Assembly (NCBI GenBank): GCA_903875575.1
Contig: CAIQWJ010000021.1
Coordinates: 1 to 64,000, forward strand
DNA length: 64,000 bases
DNA from: an uncultured Acidobacteriia bacterium
GTDB taxonomy: Bacteria > Acidobacteriota > Terriglobia > Bryobacterales > Bryobacteraceae
Direction of reading: 5' to 3'
Position numbers and translations under genes: made by a program
Part shown: piece after piece, positions 35,271 through 44,617 of the stretch
How positions within the stretch are numbered: the first letter of the stretch is position 1
Layout of the letters: each line of letters starts with the position of its first letter
Notes under the pieces: generated by a model
Database searches by the model: none
Seen by the model: the letters and a program-made list of their open reading frames with translations, nothing else
Told to the model about the DNA's origin: nothing

Positions 35271-35317
35271 GACGCTCCCTTGAGCGACCGTAAGTTCCCG
35301 CATGTTACGCTGACCGC

Positions 35318-35950
35318 GTGGCCACCGATCTGATTGAGATTGATCCGCTGGAACCGTCGCTGGACGCGCTGGATCGAGCCGAAGCCGCGATCCGGCTGGG
35401 GCAGGTTGTGGCGATCCCTACCGACGCGTTGTACGCGCTGGTGGCGGATCCGTTCGATCTTCGCGCGGTACGGCAGATCTATCACGCTAAGGGCAGGGAG
35501 ACCCAGCGTCCGCTGCCTCTGTTCGTTCGCGATGCCCTGATGGTGGAGGAACTGGCCCGCGAGGTTCCGTCGCGGTTTCACGTATTGACGCGGCGTTTCT
35601 GGCCTGGGCCTCTGACGATTATCCTGAATGCTTCGGCAACGATGCCCTTGCGGGCTACGGGGAACACCGGTCGTCTGGCCGTCCGACAGCCTCGTTCCCG
35701 CCTGGTGGATGAGTTGCTGGCACGCATGAACCAACCGCTCATTGCGACGAGCGCAAATATTTCGGGGCTTCCGACCTGCCGCAGCGGGATTGAGGTTTTT
35801 GGCGTGATGGACGGGCGCGTGGATCTGGTGCTGGATGGCGGACCGAGCCATGGCGTAGGCGCGACGACCGTGGACATCACGGAGCCGACGTGGCAGATTA
35901 TCCGGGAGGGCACGATTTCCGCGGAAGAGATCGCTAACTGTCTGAATTGA
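35318..35950 (+). CDS. Sua5/YciO/YrdC-family protein (threonylcarbamoyl-AMP synthase type)
   Basis: This 210-residue protein probably makes threonylcarbamoyl-AMP for the t6A37 modification of ANN-decoding tRNAs. It starts at GTG 35318. Family motifs: AIRLGQVVAIPTDALYALVADPFD (usual form G.vva.PTdTvYgL), IYHAKGRETQRPLPLFV (the K-R-P loop; usual KgR....Pl), TRRFWPGPLTIIL, ATGNTGRLAVRQPRS and PLIATSANISGLP. The usual T in PTDT is alanine and the usual Y-G-L is Y-A-L, so substrate details could differ (YciO-like). Length fits the short TsaC/YrdC form. Confidence 0.87.
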   Translation: MATDLIEIDPLEPSLDALDRAEAAIRLGQVVAIPTDALYALVADPFDLRAVRQIYHAKGRETQRPLPLFVRDALMVEELAREVPSRFHVLTRRFWPGPLTIILNASATMPLRATGNTGRLAVRQPRSRLVDELLARMNQPLIATSANISGLPTCRSGIEVFGVMDGRVDLVLDGGPSHGVGATTVDITEPTWQIIREGTISAEEIANCLN

Positions 35951-35994
35951 CGTAGCTTTCAGCGATCGGCGATCAGCTTTCAGCCCCGCCTCCG

Positions 35995-37011
35995 GTGGTG
36001 CCGGATTACACTGGGAGCTTGCTGACAGTCTTCCCTGCCCATGCGTCCGGCGACGCCCTGTTTGCCTCCGAACTCACCGCCTTTTTGGAAGCCGGATGCG
36101 ATTGGGTTCGTTTTGCGACCGACTCCGTTATGGAAGGCACCGAGGACCTGCTGGCTGCTGCAGACCGCGCTGAGTCTGCGGATGTTCTGATTCTCTTGAT
36201 TTCAAAAGCATCCAATCCGCAGGCCTGGAGCCGACCGGTGTGGGAACCTCTTTTGGTTAAACGTCCGGCTGACAATGGTACGCAGGTTGCGGTTTTGTTG
36301 CTGGAGGACTGTATCTTTCCGGGTGTTCTGGGCCGAGGCTCCAGATTCTTTGACGCCCGCACTGATCGCCAGGGTGCCCTGCGCAGGCTCAAGCGTTGGC
36401 TGCGGGGTCTACAGGCAGGCGTACCACCAGCCATGCACTTCTCGAGCGACCTGGAGGAGTTGTATCGCGTTTTGGACGATCAGCCGGGCACTCTAACTGT
36501 GGCAGGACCGATTGCAGAACGCTTCGCCCATGAGGCGGCACGGGATTTTGACTCTGTTCTGTGGATTGCGGCGTACGGCAGAAATCTGACGCAGATTGCG
36601 GGGGAGGTGGGGGCGCAACTGGGGATGACACTGGAGGGTACTGTAGAAAGCAATTGTTCGCGCGGTCGGGCTGAACTTGCGAGGCGTCGGTGCCTGCTGG
36701 TGCTGGATGGGCCGGAAGTGGCTGTGGATGCGTTGCTGCCGCAAGGTATGACCTCGGTGCTGTTGACGAGCGAACCGACGCGGATAGAAGCGCCGGAGTT
36801 AACGCTGGAAGCGGCGCGGAAGCTCTTTGCCGCCCGTCGGCTTGCCGAGGCGTACGAACTGTATTACGAGCTGTTGCATGCCGGGGCGGATGCCGAATCC
36901 TGTGCCCGCGACCTGATCTGGATCTGCGAGTGCTGGGACCGCCTGGAGGAGGCCAACAATTTGCGCTTCCATCTGGGGCCGGAGCCTTCGGAGCAGTTGC
37001 GGCTGTTCTGA
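35995..37011 (+). CDS. TIR-domain protein with NB-ARC-like region lacking a P-loop
   Basis: This 338-residue protein begins with a TIR-like domain (about 8-125): LLTVFPAHASGDALFASELTAFLEAG (strand A and helix A), SADVLILLISKASNPQAWSRPVWEPLL, in which E84 sits where the NAD-cleaving glutamate of TIR enzymes lies. Residues about 150-262 resemble an NB-ARC/STAND ATPase: DFDSVLWIAAYGRNLTQIAGEVGAQLG, Walker-B-like RRRCLLVLDGPE (230-241), and SVLLTSEPT. The place for the P-loop reads TLTVAGPIAERFAHEAA with no GK[ST]. Residues 270-338 are helical, TPR-like (AARKLFAARRLAEAYELYYELLHAG). The GTG start is uncertain because no ribosome site is seen. TIR-STAND proteins act in immunity; this one may be degenerate or act differently. 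Confidence 0.7.
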   Translation: MVPDYTGSLLTVFPAHASGDALFASELTAFLEAGCDWVRFATDSVMEGTEDLLAAADRAESADVLILLISKASNPQAWSRPVWEPLLVKRPADNGTQVAVLLLEDCIFPGVLGRGSRFFDARTDRQGALRRLKRWLRGLQAGVPPAMHFSSDLEELYRVLDDQPGTLTVAGPIAERFAHEAARDFDSVLWIAAYGRNLTQIAGEVGAQLGMTLEGTVESNCSRGRAELARRRCLLVLDGPEVAVDALLPQGMTSVLLTSEPTRIEAPELTLEAARKLFAARRLAEAYELYYELLHAGADAESCARDLIWICECWDRLEEANNLRFHLGPEPSEQLRLF

Positions 37012-37031
37012 CGCCGCGGATCGCCCTCTAA

Positions 37032-38207
37032 CTAATTCAGCTTTTCCGGAGCCGAACCCAGTTTGACGGTCACTTTGCTGGTGCGACCGTCGCGATAGAT
37101 GGTCAGGACCAGCGATTCTCCGCCACGTTTTTGCAGCATGGCCCGCGTCAGAGCATCCTGCCCATCCACAGGCTTGCCGTCGATGGCAATGATGTAATCG
37201 CCGCCAATACCGAGGCGGCTGAAGCCGACGATGACGGCGCGGGTGGCACCTCGCACGCCCGCTGCGTCCGCCGGTGAGCCGGACTCCACCTGCTGAATCA
37301 GCAGACCTCCTGAAGGGGGCAGGTTCAGTGCGTCGGCATACTGCGAACCCTCCGGAATGAATACTGTTTGGCCGACGCCTAAGACGGCGCGGGAAATGTG
37401 TCCTGTTGCCCGGTATTCTTCCAGCATCGCCTTGACGCGGGCGATGGGCATGGCGAAACCAATGCCGATGCTGCCGGCCTGGCCGCTGGCAGTCTGCGAG
37501 CCGAAGATAGCTGTGTTCACGGCGATGACGTTGCCGCTGGAATCGAGCAGAGGACCGCCGCTGTTGCCCGGGTTAATTGCCGCATCTGTCTGGATCAGGC
37601 CTTCGAGGTTCGCTCCGTCTTCGTTTTGCAGACTGCGGCCCAGGGAACTGACAATACCGGTGGTGAGGGTTCCGCCCAGTCCGAAGGGATTGCCGATTGC
37701 CAGCACCTTCTGCCCGACCTGTACCTTGTCGGAATCGCCCAGGGGCAACGAGGGCAGCTTGTGGCCGGCGTGGATCTTCAGAATCGCCAAGTCGTCCCGG
37801 CTGTCAATGCCAAGTACGTCGGCGTCGTATTCTTTCTCGTCGGAAAGCTTTACCTTGAGCTTCGAGGAACCGGCAATCACATGCTTGTTGGTGACGATTT
37901 CGCCGTCTTCGTTGATAATGAAGCCGGAACCCGTGCCACTGACAGGATATGTCCGGAAAAACATGTCGCGCTGGATGACGATACTGGTGATGTAGACGGT
38001 GGCGAGGTGGGCAGTCTTGTAGATATCGATATTGTTCTGCTCATCGGCACCGAAGCCGGCACCGTGAGCGGTCACGGGGTCGGACCAGAGTTTGCCGTTC
38101 GTCGAAAGCGGACGCAGCATCTGCTGCACGCTCCAGTTTCCGTGTGTGGTGATGAACCAGAAGCCCCCTGCCAGGAGCATGGTCATAATCAGAGCGCGTG
38201 GCTTCAT
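37032..38207 (-). CDS. HtrA/DegP-type serine protease with PDZ domain
   Basis: This 391-residue protein is held in the membrane or exported through MKPRALIMTMLLAGGFWFITT. The trypsin-like domain has the full triad: H109 (IVTNKHVIAG), D139 (DSRDDLAILKI) and S216 (INPGNSGGPLLD). One PDZ domain follows (LGVGQTVFIPEGSQYADALNLPPSGGLLIQQVESGSPADAAGV, then GGDYIIAIDGKPVDGQDALTRAM). It probably removes or refolds damaged proteins in the periplasm, like DegS/HtrA. It starts inside the coaE stop (ATGA) and ends the folD-coaE-htrA chain; a trypsin-like protease after metabolic genes is a curious grouping. It converges with the TIR gene. Confidence 0.92.
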   Translation of the reverse strand: MKPRALIMTMLLAGGFWFITTHGNWSVQQMLRPLSTNGKLWSDPVTAHGAGFGADEQNNIDIYKTAHLATVYITSIVIQRDMFFRTYPVSGTGSGFIINEDGEIVTNKHVIAGSSKLKVKLSDEKEYDADVLGIDSRDDLAILKIHAGHKLPSLPLGDSDKVQVGQKVLAIGNPFGLGGTLTTGIVSSLGRSLQNEDGANLEGLIQTDAAINPGNSGGPLLDSSGNVIAVNTAIFGSQTASGQAGSIGIGFAMPIARVKAMLEEYRATGHISRAVLGVGQTVFIPEGSQYADALNLPPSGGLLIQQVESGSPADAAGVRGATRAVIVGFSRLGIGGDYIIAIDGKPVDGQDALTRAMLQKRGGESLVLTIYRDGRTSKVTVKLGSAPEKLN

Positions 38208-38785
38208 GCGGCGAGTTTCCTTAATTCCTCATACACTATTTTAGTTTGACGCAGTGTTTCTTCCTTCGTGCCGCCGGTATCGATCAGGTAATCGGCACGC
38301 GCGATCTTTTCCGAGAGGGGCATCTGGTGTTGCAGGCGCGCCCGAACCGACGCTTCAGTGGCTCCGGGACGTTCCAGCGCGCGCGCCAACTGCTGTTCGG
38401 GTTTGCAATGGACGACGACGAGTTTGCTCATGCCTTCCAGACCACCGGATTCGAGGAGAATAGCGGCGACGTAGACAATTACTGCGTGCGGGTCAATGGC
38501 TGCAATTCCGAGAGCACGTTGCCGGGCGCATTCGCGAACGGCCGGGTGAACGATGGCATTGAGGCGGGCGAGTTCTGCCGGTTTGCCGAAAACCAGGGCC
38601 GCCAGGTTGCCACGATCCGCGGTACCGAAGGCCGCGAGGACCTGCTTGTGAGCCCCGCCGCCGGGAGCGAGAACCTGATGGCCGAGTTCATCGGCTTCGA
38701 TGATGTGAGCGCCGAGATCCCGCAGTGCGTCGGCGACGAAGCTCTTGCCGCACGCCATGCCGCCTGTGAGGCCGACGATCAGCAC
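38204..38785 (-). CDS. coaE: Dephospho-CoA kinase
   Basis: CoaE phosphorylates the 3' hydroxyl of dephospho-CoA, the last step of coenzyme A synthesis. The 193-residue P-loop kinase has IVGLTGGMACGKSFVADALRDLGAHIIEADELGHQVL; the usual DAD is EAD here. FGKPAELARLNAIVHPAVRE and VIVYVAAILLESGGLEGM match the CoA-binding and lid parts, followed by KLVVVHCKPEQQLARALERPGATEASVRARLQHQMPLSEKIARADYLIDTGG. It starts with GTG inside the folD end (GTGCTGA, 7 nt overlap) and ends inside the htrA start (4 nt). Confidence 0.93.
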   Translation of the reverse strand: MLIVGLTGGMACGKSFVADALRDLGAHIIEADELGHQVLAPGGGAHKQVLAAFGTADRGNLAALVFGKPAELARLNAIVHPAVRECARQRALGIAAIDPHAVIVYVAAILLESGGLEGMSKLVVVHCKPEQQLARALERPGATEASVRARLQHQMPLSEKIARADYLIDTGGTKEETLRQTKIVYEELRKLAA

Positions 38786-39687
38786 CGGCGTTCCGCAGCC
38801 TCGATGGTGTTCCGCATCAGCATCGCGATGGTCAGTGGGCCGACGCCGCCGGGGACCGGGGTATAGGCCGACGACACGCGCGCCATGTCGCCAGGATGCA
38901 CATCGCCGACGAGCAGGCTGCCGCGTTTATCGAAATCGGCCAGACGGGCAGGGTCAAAAACGCGCTCGGCCTCTTCGCGGGTTCGGACGGTGTTCATGCC
39001 AACGTCGATGACGACGGCTCCGGGCTGGATGTAGTCGGCAGTGATCATGGCGGTGCGTCCGATAGCGGCTACAAGGATTTCCGCGTTGCGGCAAACCGCC
39101 GGCAGATCGCGCGTGCGCGAGTGGCAGACGGTAACCGTGGCGTTTTCCTGGAGCAGCAGCAGGGCCATGGGCTTGCCGACGATATCGCTGCGTCCGACGA
39201 CGACGGCGTTACGACCCGCGATGGGAATTTGATAGCGCTTCAGGATTTCGATGACGCCCGAGGGCGTGCAGGGACGCAGGCCGGGGCGACCGGTGGAAAG
39301 CAGGCCGACGTTGCAGGGGTGGAAACCATCCACGTCCTTTTCGGGCGCGACGGCCAGCAGGCACATCTGGGAATCGATATGCGAAGGCAGCGGCAGCTGG
39401 ATCAGGATGCCGTCGATATCGGTGCGCGCGTTCAGGTGGGCGACGATGGCAAGAAGTTCGTCCGTGGTGAGCGACGCCGGGCGAGCGATGGTCTCGTGAT
39501 GGAGGCCGAGCTCTTCGGCGGTTTTTGTCTTGTTGCGGACGTAGACCGCGGACGCGGAATTATCTCCCACCAGAACGACGGCGAGTCCGGGCGCGCGCTC
39601 CGTCCTGGCGATGAAGCTTGTTACGCGGGGAAGGCATTCGGCCTTGATCTGATCCCGAACCGTGTTTCCGTTAAGAATAGTTGCCAC
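38779..39687 (-). CDS. folD: Methylenetetrahydrofolate dehydrogenase/cyclohydrolase
   Basis: FolD interconverts 5,10-methylene-THF and 10-formyl-THF, supplying one-carbon units. The 302-residue protein has the catalytic Y-x-x-x-K (SAVYVRNKTK), DGILIQLPLPSHID, PEKDVDGFHPCNVGLL, PCTPSGVIEILKRY and the NADP-binding VVVGRSDIVGKPMALLLLQENATVTVCHSRT. The end has GDVHPGDMARVSSAYTPVPGGVGPLTIAMLMRNT. It starts with GTG and leads the overlapping folD-coaE-htrA unit. Together with folP this gives the window two folate-pathway genes. Confidence 0.96.
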   Translation of the reverse strand: MATILNGNTVRDQIKAECLPRVTSFIARTERAPGLAVVLVGDNSASAVYVRNKTKTAEELGLHHETIARPASLTTDELLAIVAHLNARTDIDGILIQLPLPSHIDSQMCLLAVAPEKDVDGFHPCNVGLLSTGRPGLRPCTPSGVIEILKRYQIPIAGRNAVVVGRSDIVGKPMALLLLQENATVTVCHSRTRDLPAVCRNAEILVAAIGRTAMITADYIQPGAVVIDVGMNTVRTREEAERVFDPARLADFDKRGSLLVGDVHPGDMARVSSAYTPVPGGVGPLTIAMLMRNTIEAAERRC

Positions 39688-39728
39688 GAATTCAGGTTAG
39701 CGAACTGACCTGTGGAGCGGGAGCGGGG

Positions 39729-40493
39729 TTAGTTTGCGGAGGGAATTTTCACGGCATTTTCGACGAACAGGGCAGGGAGCGCGGCCTTTCTGGATTCCAG
39801 CTTCAGGCCCAATTGTTCACGTACGACGGTGAAAATAGACTGGCCGGTGCCGCGATCGATATCTTCCAGGGCACCTTTCAGATCCGCCCCGTTGTTGGCG
39901 AACTTCAGGGAGAAGTCAAAGCCGCCCGCGAGCCCGGTCTCATCGACGACGGGCCGATCAACGGCGAGGGGCCGTTTTGCCAGCATTTCGGCAAATTCAG
40001 CCATTGAGGTATTGCGGAATTCGAGGGCTCCATCGGATGGAGTCATGCCAGCGGGCTCGGTTCCCGCAGCGTGTTTGAGGCGAGGTGAGTTTACGGCGAC
40101 GATAAGCGCGTATACAGGCAGTTGCTTCTGTTCTGTGCGAATTCCAAGCCGGAATCGGTCGGAGAGAAGCGCTTGCAGCATCAATTTGAGTTCAGCGTCG
40201 TCAGAGGGTTTCCCGGCTTTGGCGGAGATGTCATATCGCTCTGTGGAGAGCCAGTCGGGACCGCCGGAGATCTGAAAGTCGCGCATTCCCCAGGCCCATT
40301 TCAGGCAGGAGAGGAGCGTGACGTTCTTCATGGTCAGAGATCCGGGAGCGCTTTGAACGCTCTCACTGGTGCGGCCTTCGCCGCCGGCGCTTCCTGCCCG
40401 GTTGATCCGGATGGAGGCGACTTCAAAGGTCTGGGCTGAAGCCGCTGTGGCAAATGCGACTGTCACTGCAAGGGTGAGTAGGATGTGCTTCAC
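39729..40493 (-). CDS. Secreted TIGR03435 family protein (copy 2)
   Basis: This 254-residue member has a clean signal peptide (MKHILLTLAVTVAFATAASA) and family blocks: QTFEVASIRINRAG, SAPGSLTMKNVTLLSCLKWAWGMRDFQISGGPDWLSTERYDISAKA, ELKLMLQALLSDRFRLGIRTEQKQLPVYALIVA, AEFAEMLAKRPLAVDRPVVDETGLAGGFDFSLKF, and the C-terminal QLGLKLESRKAALPALFVENAVKIPSAN. It is the most typical of the three in this window and gives a template for reading the damaged copy at 62699. Function unknown. It lies alone, 41 nt upstream of folD on the other side of its start, on the same strand. Confidence 0.92.
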   Translation of the reverse strand: MKHILLTLAVTVAFATAASAQTFEVASIRINRAGSAGGEGRTSESVQSAPGSLTMKNVTLLSCLKWAWGMRDFQISGGPDWLSTERYDISAKAGKPSDDAELKLMLQALLSDRFRLGIRTEQKQLPVYALIVAVNSPRLKHAAGTEPAGMTPSDGALEFRNTSMAEFAEMLAKRPLAVDRPVVDETGLAGGFDFSLKFANNGADLKGALEDIDRGTGQSIFTVVREQLGLKLESRKAALPALFVENAVKIPSAN

Positions 40494-40566
40494 GCACGTA
40501 TTCCCTGGGAGAAAGCAAGAAAGTTCCAGAAGTTAGGCCGACAGTCTATTTTTCCTTATAGACTGT

Positions 40567-40890
40567 TCAGGCTGCGACCAGGCCGCGGATCTTTTCTTCC
40601 ACCACAGACCGGACTTTTTCTTCGCCCAGAAAGTTCTTCACCATGGAGGGCAGTTCGCATTCCACGGTAACGTTCGTATCGTCGACGGCGATAGTTCCCG
40701 CGAGTGGCACGGAAATGAAGCCCACCTTGCCGGTGAACGAGATACTCATTACCGAACCGTCCCAGGACTTCTGCTGGTCCACAATCTGAATGTTCTTCAT
40801 TCCACCGGAGGCGAGGAGCTGATCCGCGGCGGTATCCAGTTTCGGCATCGTGGCCTGTTGTGTTGAATGATGCGGCACTACTATCGTCAT
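40567..40890 (-). CDS. Polyhydroxyalkanoic-acid-system (PHA granule) type protein
   Basis: The ATG at 40890 gives 107 residues and overlaps the rlmN stop (ATGA); a longer frame upstream would run inside rlmN. The protein reads [30 protein letters not shown], then [60 protein letters not shown]. This beta-rich pattern fits the PHA_gran_rgn family (PF09650), small proteins first noted near PHA genes but common elsewhere. No PHA synthase or phasin is near. The role is uncertain; the family call is from pattern. Confidence 0.75.
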   Translation of the reverse strand: MTIVVPHHSTQQATMPKLDTAADQLLASGGMKNIQIVDQQKSWDGSVMSISFTGKVGFISVPLAGTIAVDDTNVTVECELPSMVKNFLGEEKVRSVVEEKIRGLVAA

Positions 40891-41915
40891 GCGAGGTTCC
40901 TTTTCAACTGTCCGCAGGCTGCGTATATATCGAGCCCGCGTGGTCTGCGAATAAAGCATGGCATTGCGCGCCGCACGATTTCCTGGAACGATGCGACTCG
41001 TTCCGGCAGAGGGGTTTCAAACGGTATACCGGGTCCCGGATTCAGGGCGATCAGGTTGACCTTGCAGTTGATGTTCGCGAGCAACCGCACGACGCGACGC
41101 GCGTCGGCATCGGTGTCGTTCACGTCTTTGAGCAGCACGTATTCAAAAGTCAACTGCTCCCAGGTTCGCAGGGGATAGGCGCGGCAGGCTTCCATCAAAT
41201 CGCTCAGATGCCACTTGCGGGTGATCGGCATCAGTTCCTGGCGCTGTTCCTCGGTGGAGGCGTTGAGGGAAATGGCCAGTTTAGGGCGGACTTCGGCCTT
41301 GCCAAGCTCTTCGATCTTCGGGATGATCCCGGAGGTGGATACGGTGATCCGCCGTTCGCTCATGCCGACGGCTTCCGGGTCGGTGAGGATTCGGGTGGCC
41401 TTGAGGACATTGGGAAGGTTCAGCAACGGTTCGCCCATGCCCATCATGACGATATTGAACCGTTTGTTGCTGACGAGCAGGCCGTTGTCGCGCGCGACGT
41501 ATAAGACCTGACCCACGATTTCCCCGGCCGTCAGAGAGCGCTCCAGACCCATCAGGGCCGTCATGCAGAACTTGCAATCGACCGGGCAGCCGACCTGGCT
41601 GGAGATACAGACGGTATCGCGATCTTCTTCCGGCATCAGCACCGTCTCTACAGTGCGGCCGTCCTGAAGCTTGAGGAGATACCTGCGGGTGCCGTCGACC
41701 GAATTGTAAATCTGATCGGCAACGGGCAGCCCTAGTTCCGCGTTGGCGGCCAGTTGGGCGCGCAATTTGGCGGGCAACGTGGAGATCTGCACAAGGTCTC
41801 CGACCTTCTGGTTATAGATGGCGCGGTAAACCTGAGCGGCGCGAAAAGCCGGCTGATCTGGAGGGAGAATCTGCCGAAGCTCGCTAAGTTCCATCCCTAC
41901 AAGAGCTTGCGACAT
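40887..41915 (-). CDS. rlmN: 23S rRNA/tRNA adenine-C2 methyltransferase (radical SAM)
   Basis: RlmN methylates A2503 of 23S rRNA and A37 of some tRNAs. The ATG at 41915 gives 342 residues starting [17 protein letters not shown]; an upstream start at 41993 is less likely because it would run into the divergent protease gene. The radical-SAM cluster motif is CPVDCKFC within [33 protein letters not shown]. Further marks are [47 protein letters not shown] and the C-terminal [15 protein letters not shown] with the catalytic cysteine of the second methyl-transfer site. Only about 30 nt separate it from the divergent M16 protease start. Confidence 0.95.
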   Translation of the reverse strand: MSQALVGMELSELRQILPPDQPAFRAAQVYRAIYNQKVGDLVQISTLPAKLRAQLAANAELGLPVADQIYNSVDGTRRYLLKLQDGRTVETVLMPEEDRDTVCISSQVGCPVDCKFCMTALMGLERSLTAGEIVGQVLYVARDNGLLVSNKRFNIVMMGMGEPLLNLPNVLKATRILTDPEAVGMSERRITVSTSGIIPKIEELGKAEVRPKLAISLNASTEEQRQELMPITRKWHLSDLMEACRAYPLRTWEQLTFEYVLLKDVNDTDADARRVVRLLANINCKVNLIALNPGPGIPFETPLPERVASFQEIVRRAMPCFIRRPRGLDIYAACGQLKRNLA

Positions 41916-41945
41916 TATTACCAGCTTATCACGCGGCCCGGCGGT

Positions 41946-43310
41946 ATGGTACAAACGAATCAGGTCCTTCAGACTTTGCCCCTTACATCTCACAACACCG
42001 CAGCTACCACTACGTCAGGCCCTTCCGCTTCGGCGTCGGGGACAGAGCGCGATATCCGGACTACCACGCTATCGAATGGCATCAAGGTGATCACCGAAAC
42101 CATGCCGCATGTCCGCTCGGTATCGGCGGGCGTCTGGGTGGGTGCGGGATCGCGGCACGAAACACCGGAACAGAATGGCGTATCGCACTTTATTGAGCAC
42201 ATGCTGTTCAAGGGCACGGCGACCCGGACGGCTGAGGACATCGCGCGGTCGGTGGACTCGCTCGGCGGCAATCTCGACGCGTTTACGGCCAAGGAAATGA
42301 CGTGTTTCAATACCAAGGTGCTCGACGAACACCTGCCGGTGGCGATGGATGTGTTGAGCGATCTGGTGCTGAATCCGCGTTTTGATCAGGACGATATCGA
42401 CAAGGAAAAGGGCGTCGTCCTGGAAGAAATCAAGATGGACGCCGACAGCCCGGATTATCTGGTTCACGAGATTTTTTCGGGGAACTTCTGGAAGGATCAC
42501 TCGCTGGGGCGCCCGATTCTGGGAACCCGCGAGACCGTCAAGGCGCTGACGCGGGAAGGCATTCAGGAATACTATCGAAGCGTTTACACGCCGAACAATC
42601 TCCTTGTGACTGCGGCCGGGAATCTGACGCATGACCGGCTGGTGGAACTTGCGCGCGAACGTTTCGAACGCCTGAAACCCGCAGCCGTGGCACCGGCGGA
42701 GCCCGCACCCGCGACGCAGGCGAGGGTTGCGCTGCGAACGAAGAAGGAACTGGAGCAGGTACATTTATGCCTTGGAGTGCCATGCTATCCGATTTCGCAT
42801 GAGGATCGCTTTCACTGCTATGTGCTGAATACGGTGCTTGGCGGCGGCATGAGTTCGCGCCTGTTTCAGAACATTCGGGAAAAGCAGGGGCTGGCGTATT
42901 CCGTTTATTCCGATCTCAATCCGTACTCCGATACCGGCTGCATGATGGTATGCGCGGGGACGTCGGTTGAGTCCGTCCGCAAGCTGGTGGATTCGGTGCT
43001 GAAGGAGTTTATCGAGCTGAAGCAGAATCCGGTGCCTGAGGAAGAGCTGCGTCGCGCGAAGGACCATCTGAAGGGTTCACTGATGCTGAGCCTGGAATCG
43101 ACTTCGAGCCGTATGTCGAACCTGGCGCGGCAGGAGATGCATTTTAAGCGTTTCTTCTCGCTCGATGAGCTGGTGCAGAGTATTGAGAAGGTAACTGCCG
43201 CGGATGTGCAGCATGTGGCGCAAACTTTCTTTGCGCAGCAGCAGATTGCGCTGACGGTGCTGGGCAACCTGGACGGCTTGAAAATCGGGCGCGAAGATCT
43301 GGTCTGCTAA
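41946..43310 (+). CDS. M16-family (pitrilysin/MPP-type) zinc protease
   Basis: With the ATG at 41946 the protein has 454 residues; a longer upstream frame runs through the rlmN gene. The inverted zinc motif HFIEH (81-85) lies in [44 protein letters not shown], and the third ligand glutamate is in [23 protein letters not shown] second, non-catalytic M16 half follows ([53 protein letters not shown]). No signal peptide is seen, so it is probably cytoplasmic, similar to YmxG/MPP-like peptidases. Confidence 0.92.
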   Translation: MVQTNQVLQTLPLTSHNTAATTTSGPSASASGTERDIRTTTLSNGIKVITETMPHVRSVSAGVWVGAGSRHETPEQNGVSHFIEHMLFKGTATRTAEDIARSVDSLGGNLDAFTAKEMTCFNTKVLDEHLPVAMDVLSDLVLNPRFDQDDIDKEKGVVLEEIKMDADSPDYLVHEIFSGNFWKDHSLGRPILGTRETVKALTREGIQEYYRSVYTPNNLLVTAAGNLTHDRLVELARERFERLKPAAVAPAEPAPATQARVALRTKKELEQVHLCLGVPCYPISHEDRFHCYVLNTVLGGGMSSRLFQNIREKQGLAYSVYSDLNPYSDTGCMMVCAGTSVESVRKLVDSVLKEFIELKQNPVPEEELRRAKDHLKGSLMLSLESTSSRMSNLARQEMHFKRFFSLDELVQSIEKVTAADVQHVAQTFFAQQQIALTVLGNLDGLKIGREDLVC

Positions 43311-43317
43311 GTGGCGA

Positions 43318-44520
43318 TCAGTGGCCGCTGACCTTGCGGCCAAGGCGGATCACGAGGATCAGGGCGAACACCGCACAACTGCCCAGCATTGCCGTTAGCG
43401 GAATTACGCGCAGTCCCACAAGGCTGGAGAGATGTCCCAGTACGAATGCCGCGAAGATTCCGCCAGACATGGCGAAAGTGAACAGACCGCTGAAGTAACC
43501 GGGATGGTAGCCGGTGAAGCGAGTGGCGATGCGTTCGGATGCCAATGGATAGATGGCAGAGAACCCGGTGCCCATGAGCAGAATACCCACTACGACGCCG
43601 CCCCTGGTATCCGACGCAGTGAGCGCGGTGCCGCCAAATAATGCGCAGAAGGCGCTGATTCCGAGGAGCCGGCCGTGGGGCATGACCTTGACCAGGACAG
43701 CCGCTCCGATGCGACTGGCGGTGAGCGCCAGCCAGTAGACCGCGAGGAGCATGACAGCGCCTTCGGGGCTCATCCCCAACCGGTCGATCAGGTATACCGG
43801 CAGCCAGCCCGCAATTGACCATTCGTTGGCGAATTGAAAGAACAGCAGCAACCCGAAAAGGATAGCGAGTACTGTGTGTCGGTCGCGACCGGCCGGGCCG
43901 TCGGCGATGGCGGGGATGGCGGAGGCAGGGAGGGCCGGAAGGCGGCGGAAGGCGACTGCCGCCGCCGCCGGCAGCAGGGCGCTGATTGCCAGTAACCTTG
44001 TTGCGTCGGTGTCGCCGATGGTTTCCGAGCCGAAACACTGGGCCAACAGAAGCGACGCCGCGGCACTGCCGGCCCCGAAGTAGATTCCACCCTTCAGCGT
44101 TACACCCGCAGGGTTCGCATCCCACGCAGCGCCAATGGAGGCAAAGACGGCGGCGGCAACAAGCCCTGCGGCCGCGCCCGTCACAAATATGCACAGAGCC
44201 TGATACCAGACCTGGGCCGGCGGCGCGGCGATAGATAGCATTAACAGCGAGAGAGAAGCCGCAAAACACCCGACTGTCAGTGTGCGGTCGGCTCGCCACC
44301 GAGGCATGAACTTTCGGGCGAGGGCCATAGCACCGGCCATTCCGATACCGAGCGCCAGGAAGTAATTGCCCGCGGTTCCGTATTCCGCATGCACGTGGTA
44401 GCCCCAGAGCGGGAGGAGTCCGCCCGGGAGCGCCAGCAGGAACCCGGAAATAAGAAATGCGCGCAACACGCTCGCGTTTCGGACGACCTGGTCCGGTGCC
44501 AGCGTGGATTCGTTTGCCAC
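43318..44520 (-). CDS. MFS transporter (FucP/sugar-type)
   Basis: This 400-residue protein has about 12 membrane segments: ASVLRAFLISGFLLALPGGLLPLWGY, AGNYFLALGIGMAGAMALA, LTVGCFAASLSLLMLSIA, ALCIFVTGAAAGLVAAAVFASIGAAWD and, in the second half, TVLAILFGLLLFFQFANEWSIAGWLPVYLID and GAVMLLAVYWLALTASRIGAAVLVKV. The layout resembles FucP-like or putative sugar MFS carriers, but no ligand residues can be assigned. It converges with the M16 gene, 7 nt apart, and diverges from the acyl-CoA synthetase gene. Substrate unknown. Confidence 0.83.
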   Translation of the reverse strand: MANESTLAPDQVVRNASVLRAFLISGFLLALPGGLLPLWGYHVHAEYGTAGNYFLALGIGMAGAMALARKFMPRWRADRTLTVGCFAASLSLLMLSIAAPPAQVWYQALCIFVTGAAAGLVAAAVFASIGAAWDANPAGVTLKGGIYFGAGSAAASLLLAQCFGSETIGDTDATRLLAISALLPAAAAVAFRRLPALPASAIPAIADGPAGRDRHTVLAILFGLLLFFQFANEWSIAGWLPVYLIDRLGMSPEGAVMLLAVYWLALTASRIGAAVLVKVMPHGRLLGISAFCALFGGTALTASDTRGGVVVGILLMGTGFSAIYPLASERIATRFTGYHPGYFSGLFTFAMSGGIFAAFVLGHLSSLVGLRVIPLTAMLGSCAVFALILVIRLGRKVSGH

Positions 44521-44617
44521 CCCTGCATGATAACCGGTTCCGTGGCGTCCGTGCGGCCAACCCAGCCATACCTGTGGCCATGTAGAATCTTAAGGAGCCT
44601 GGTCCAACTGAAACGAC

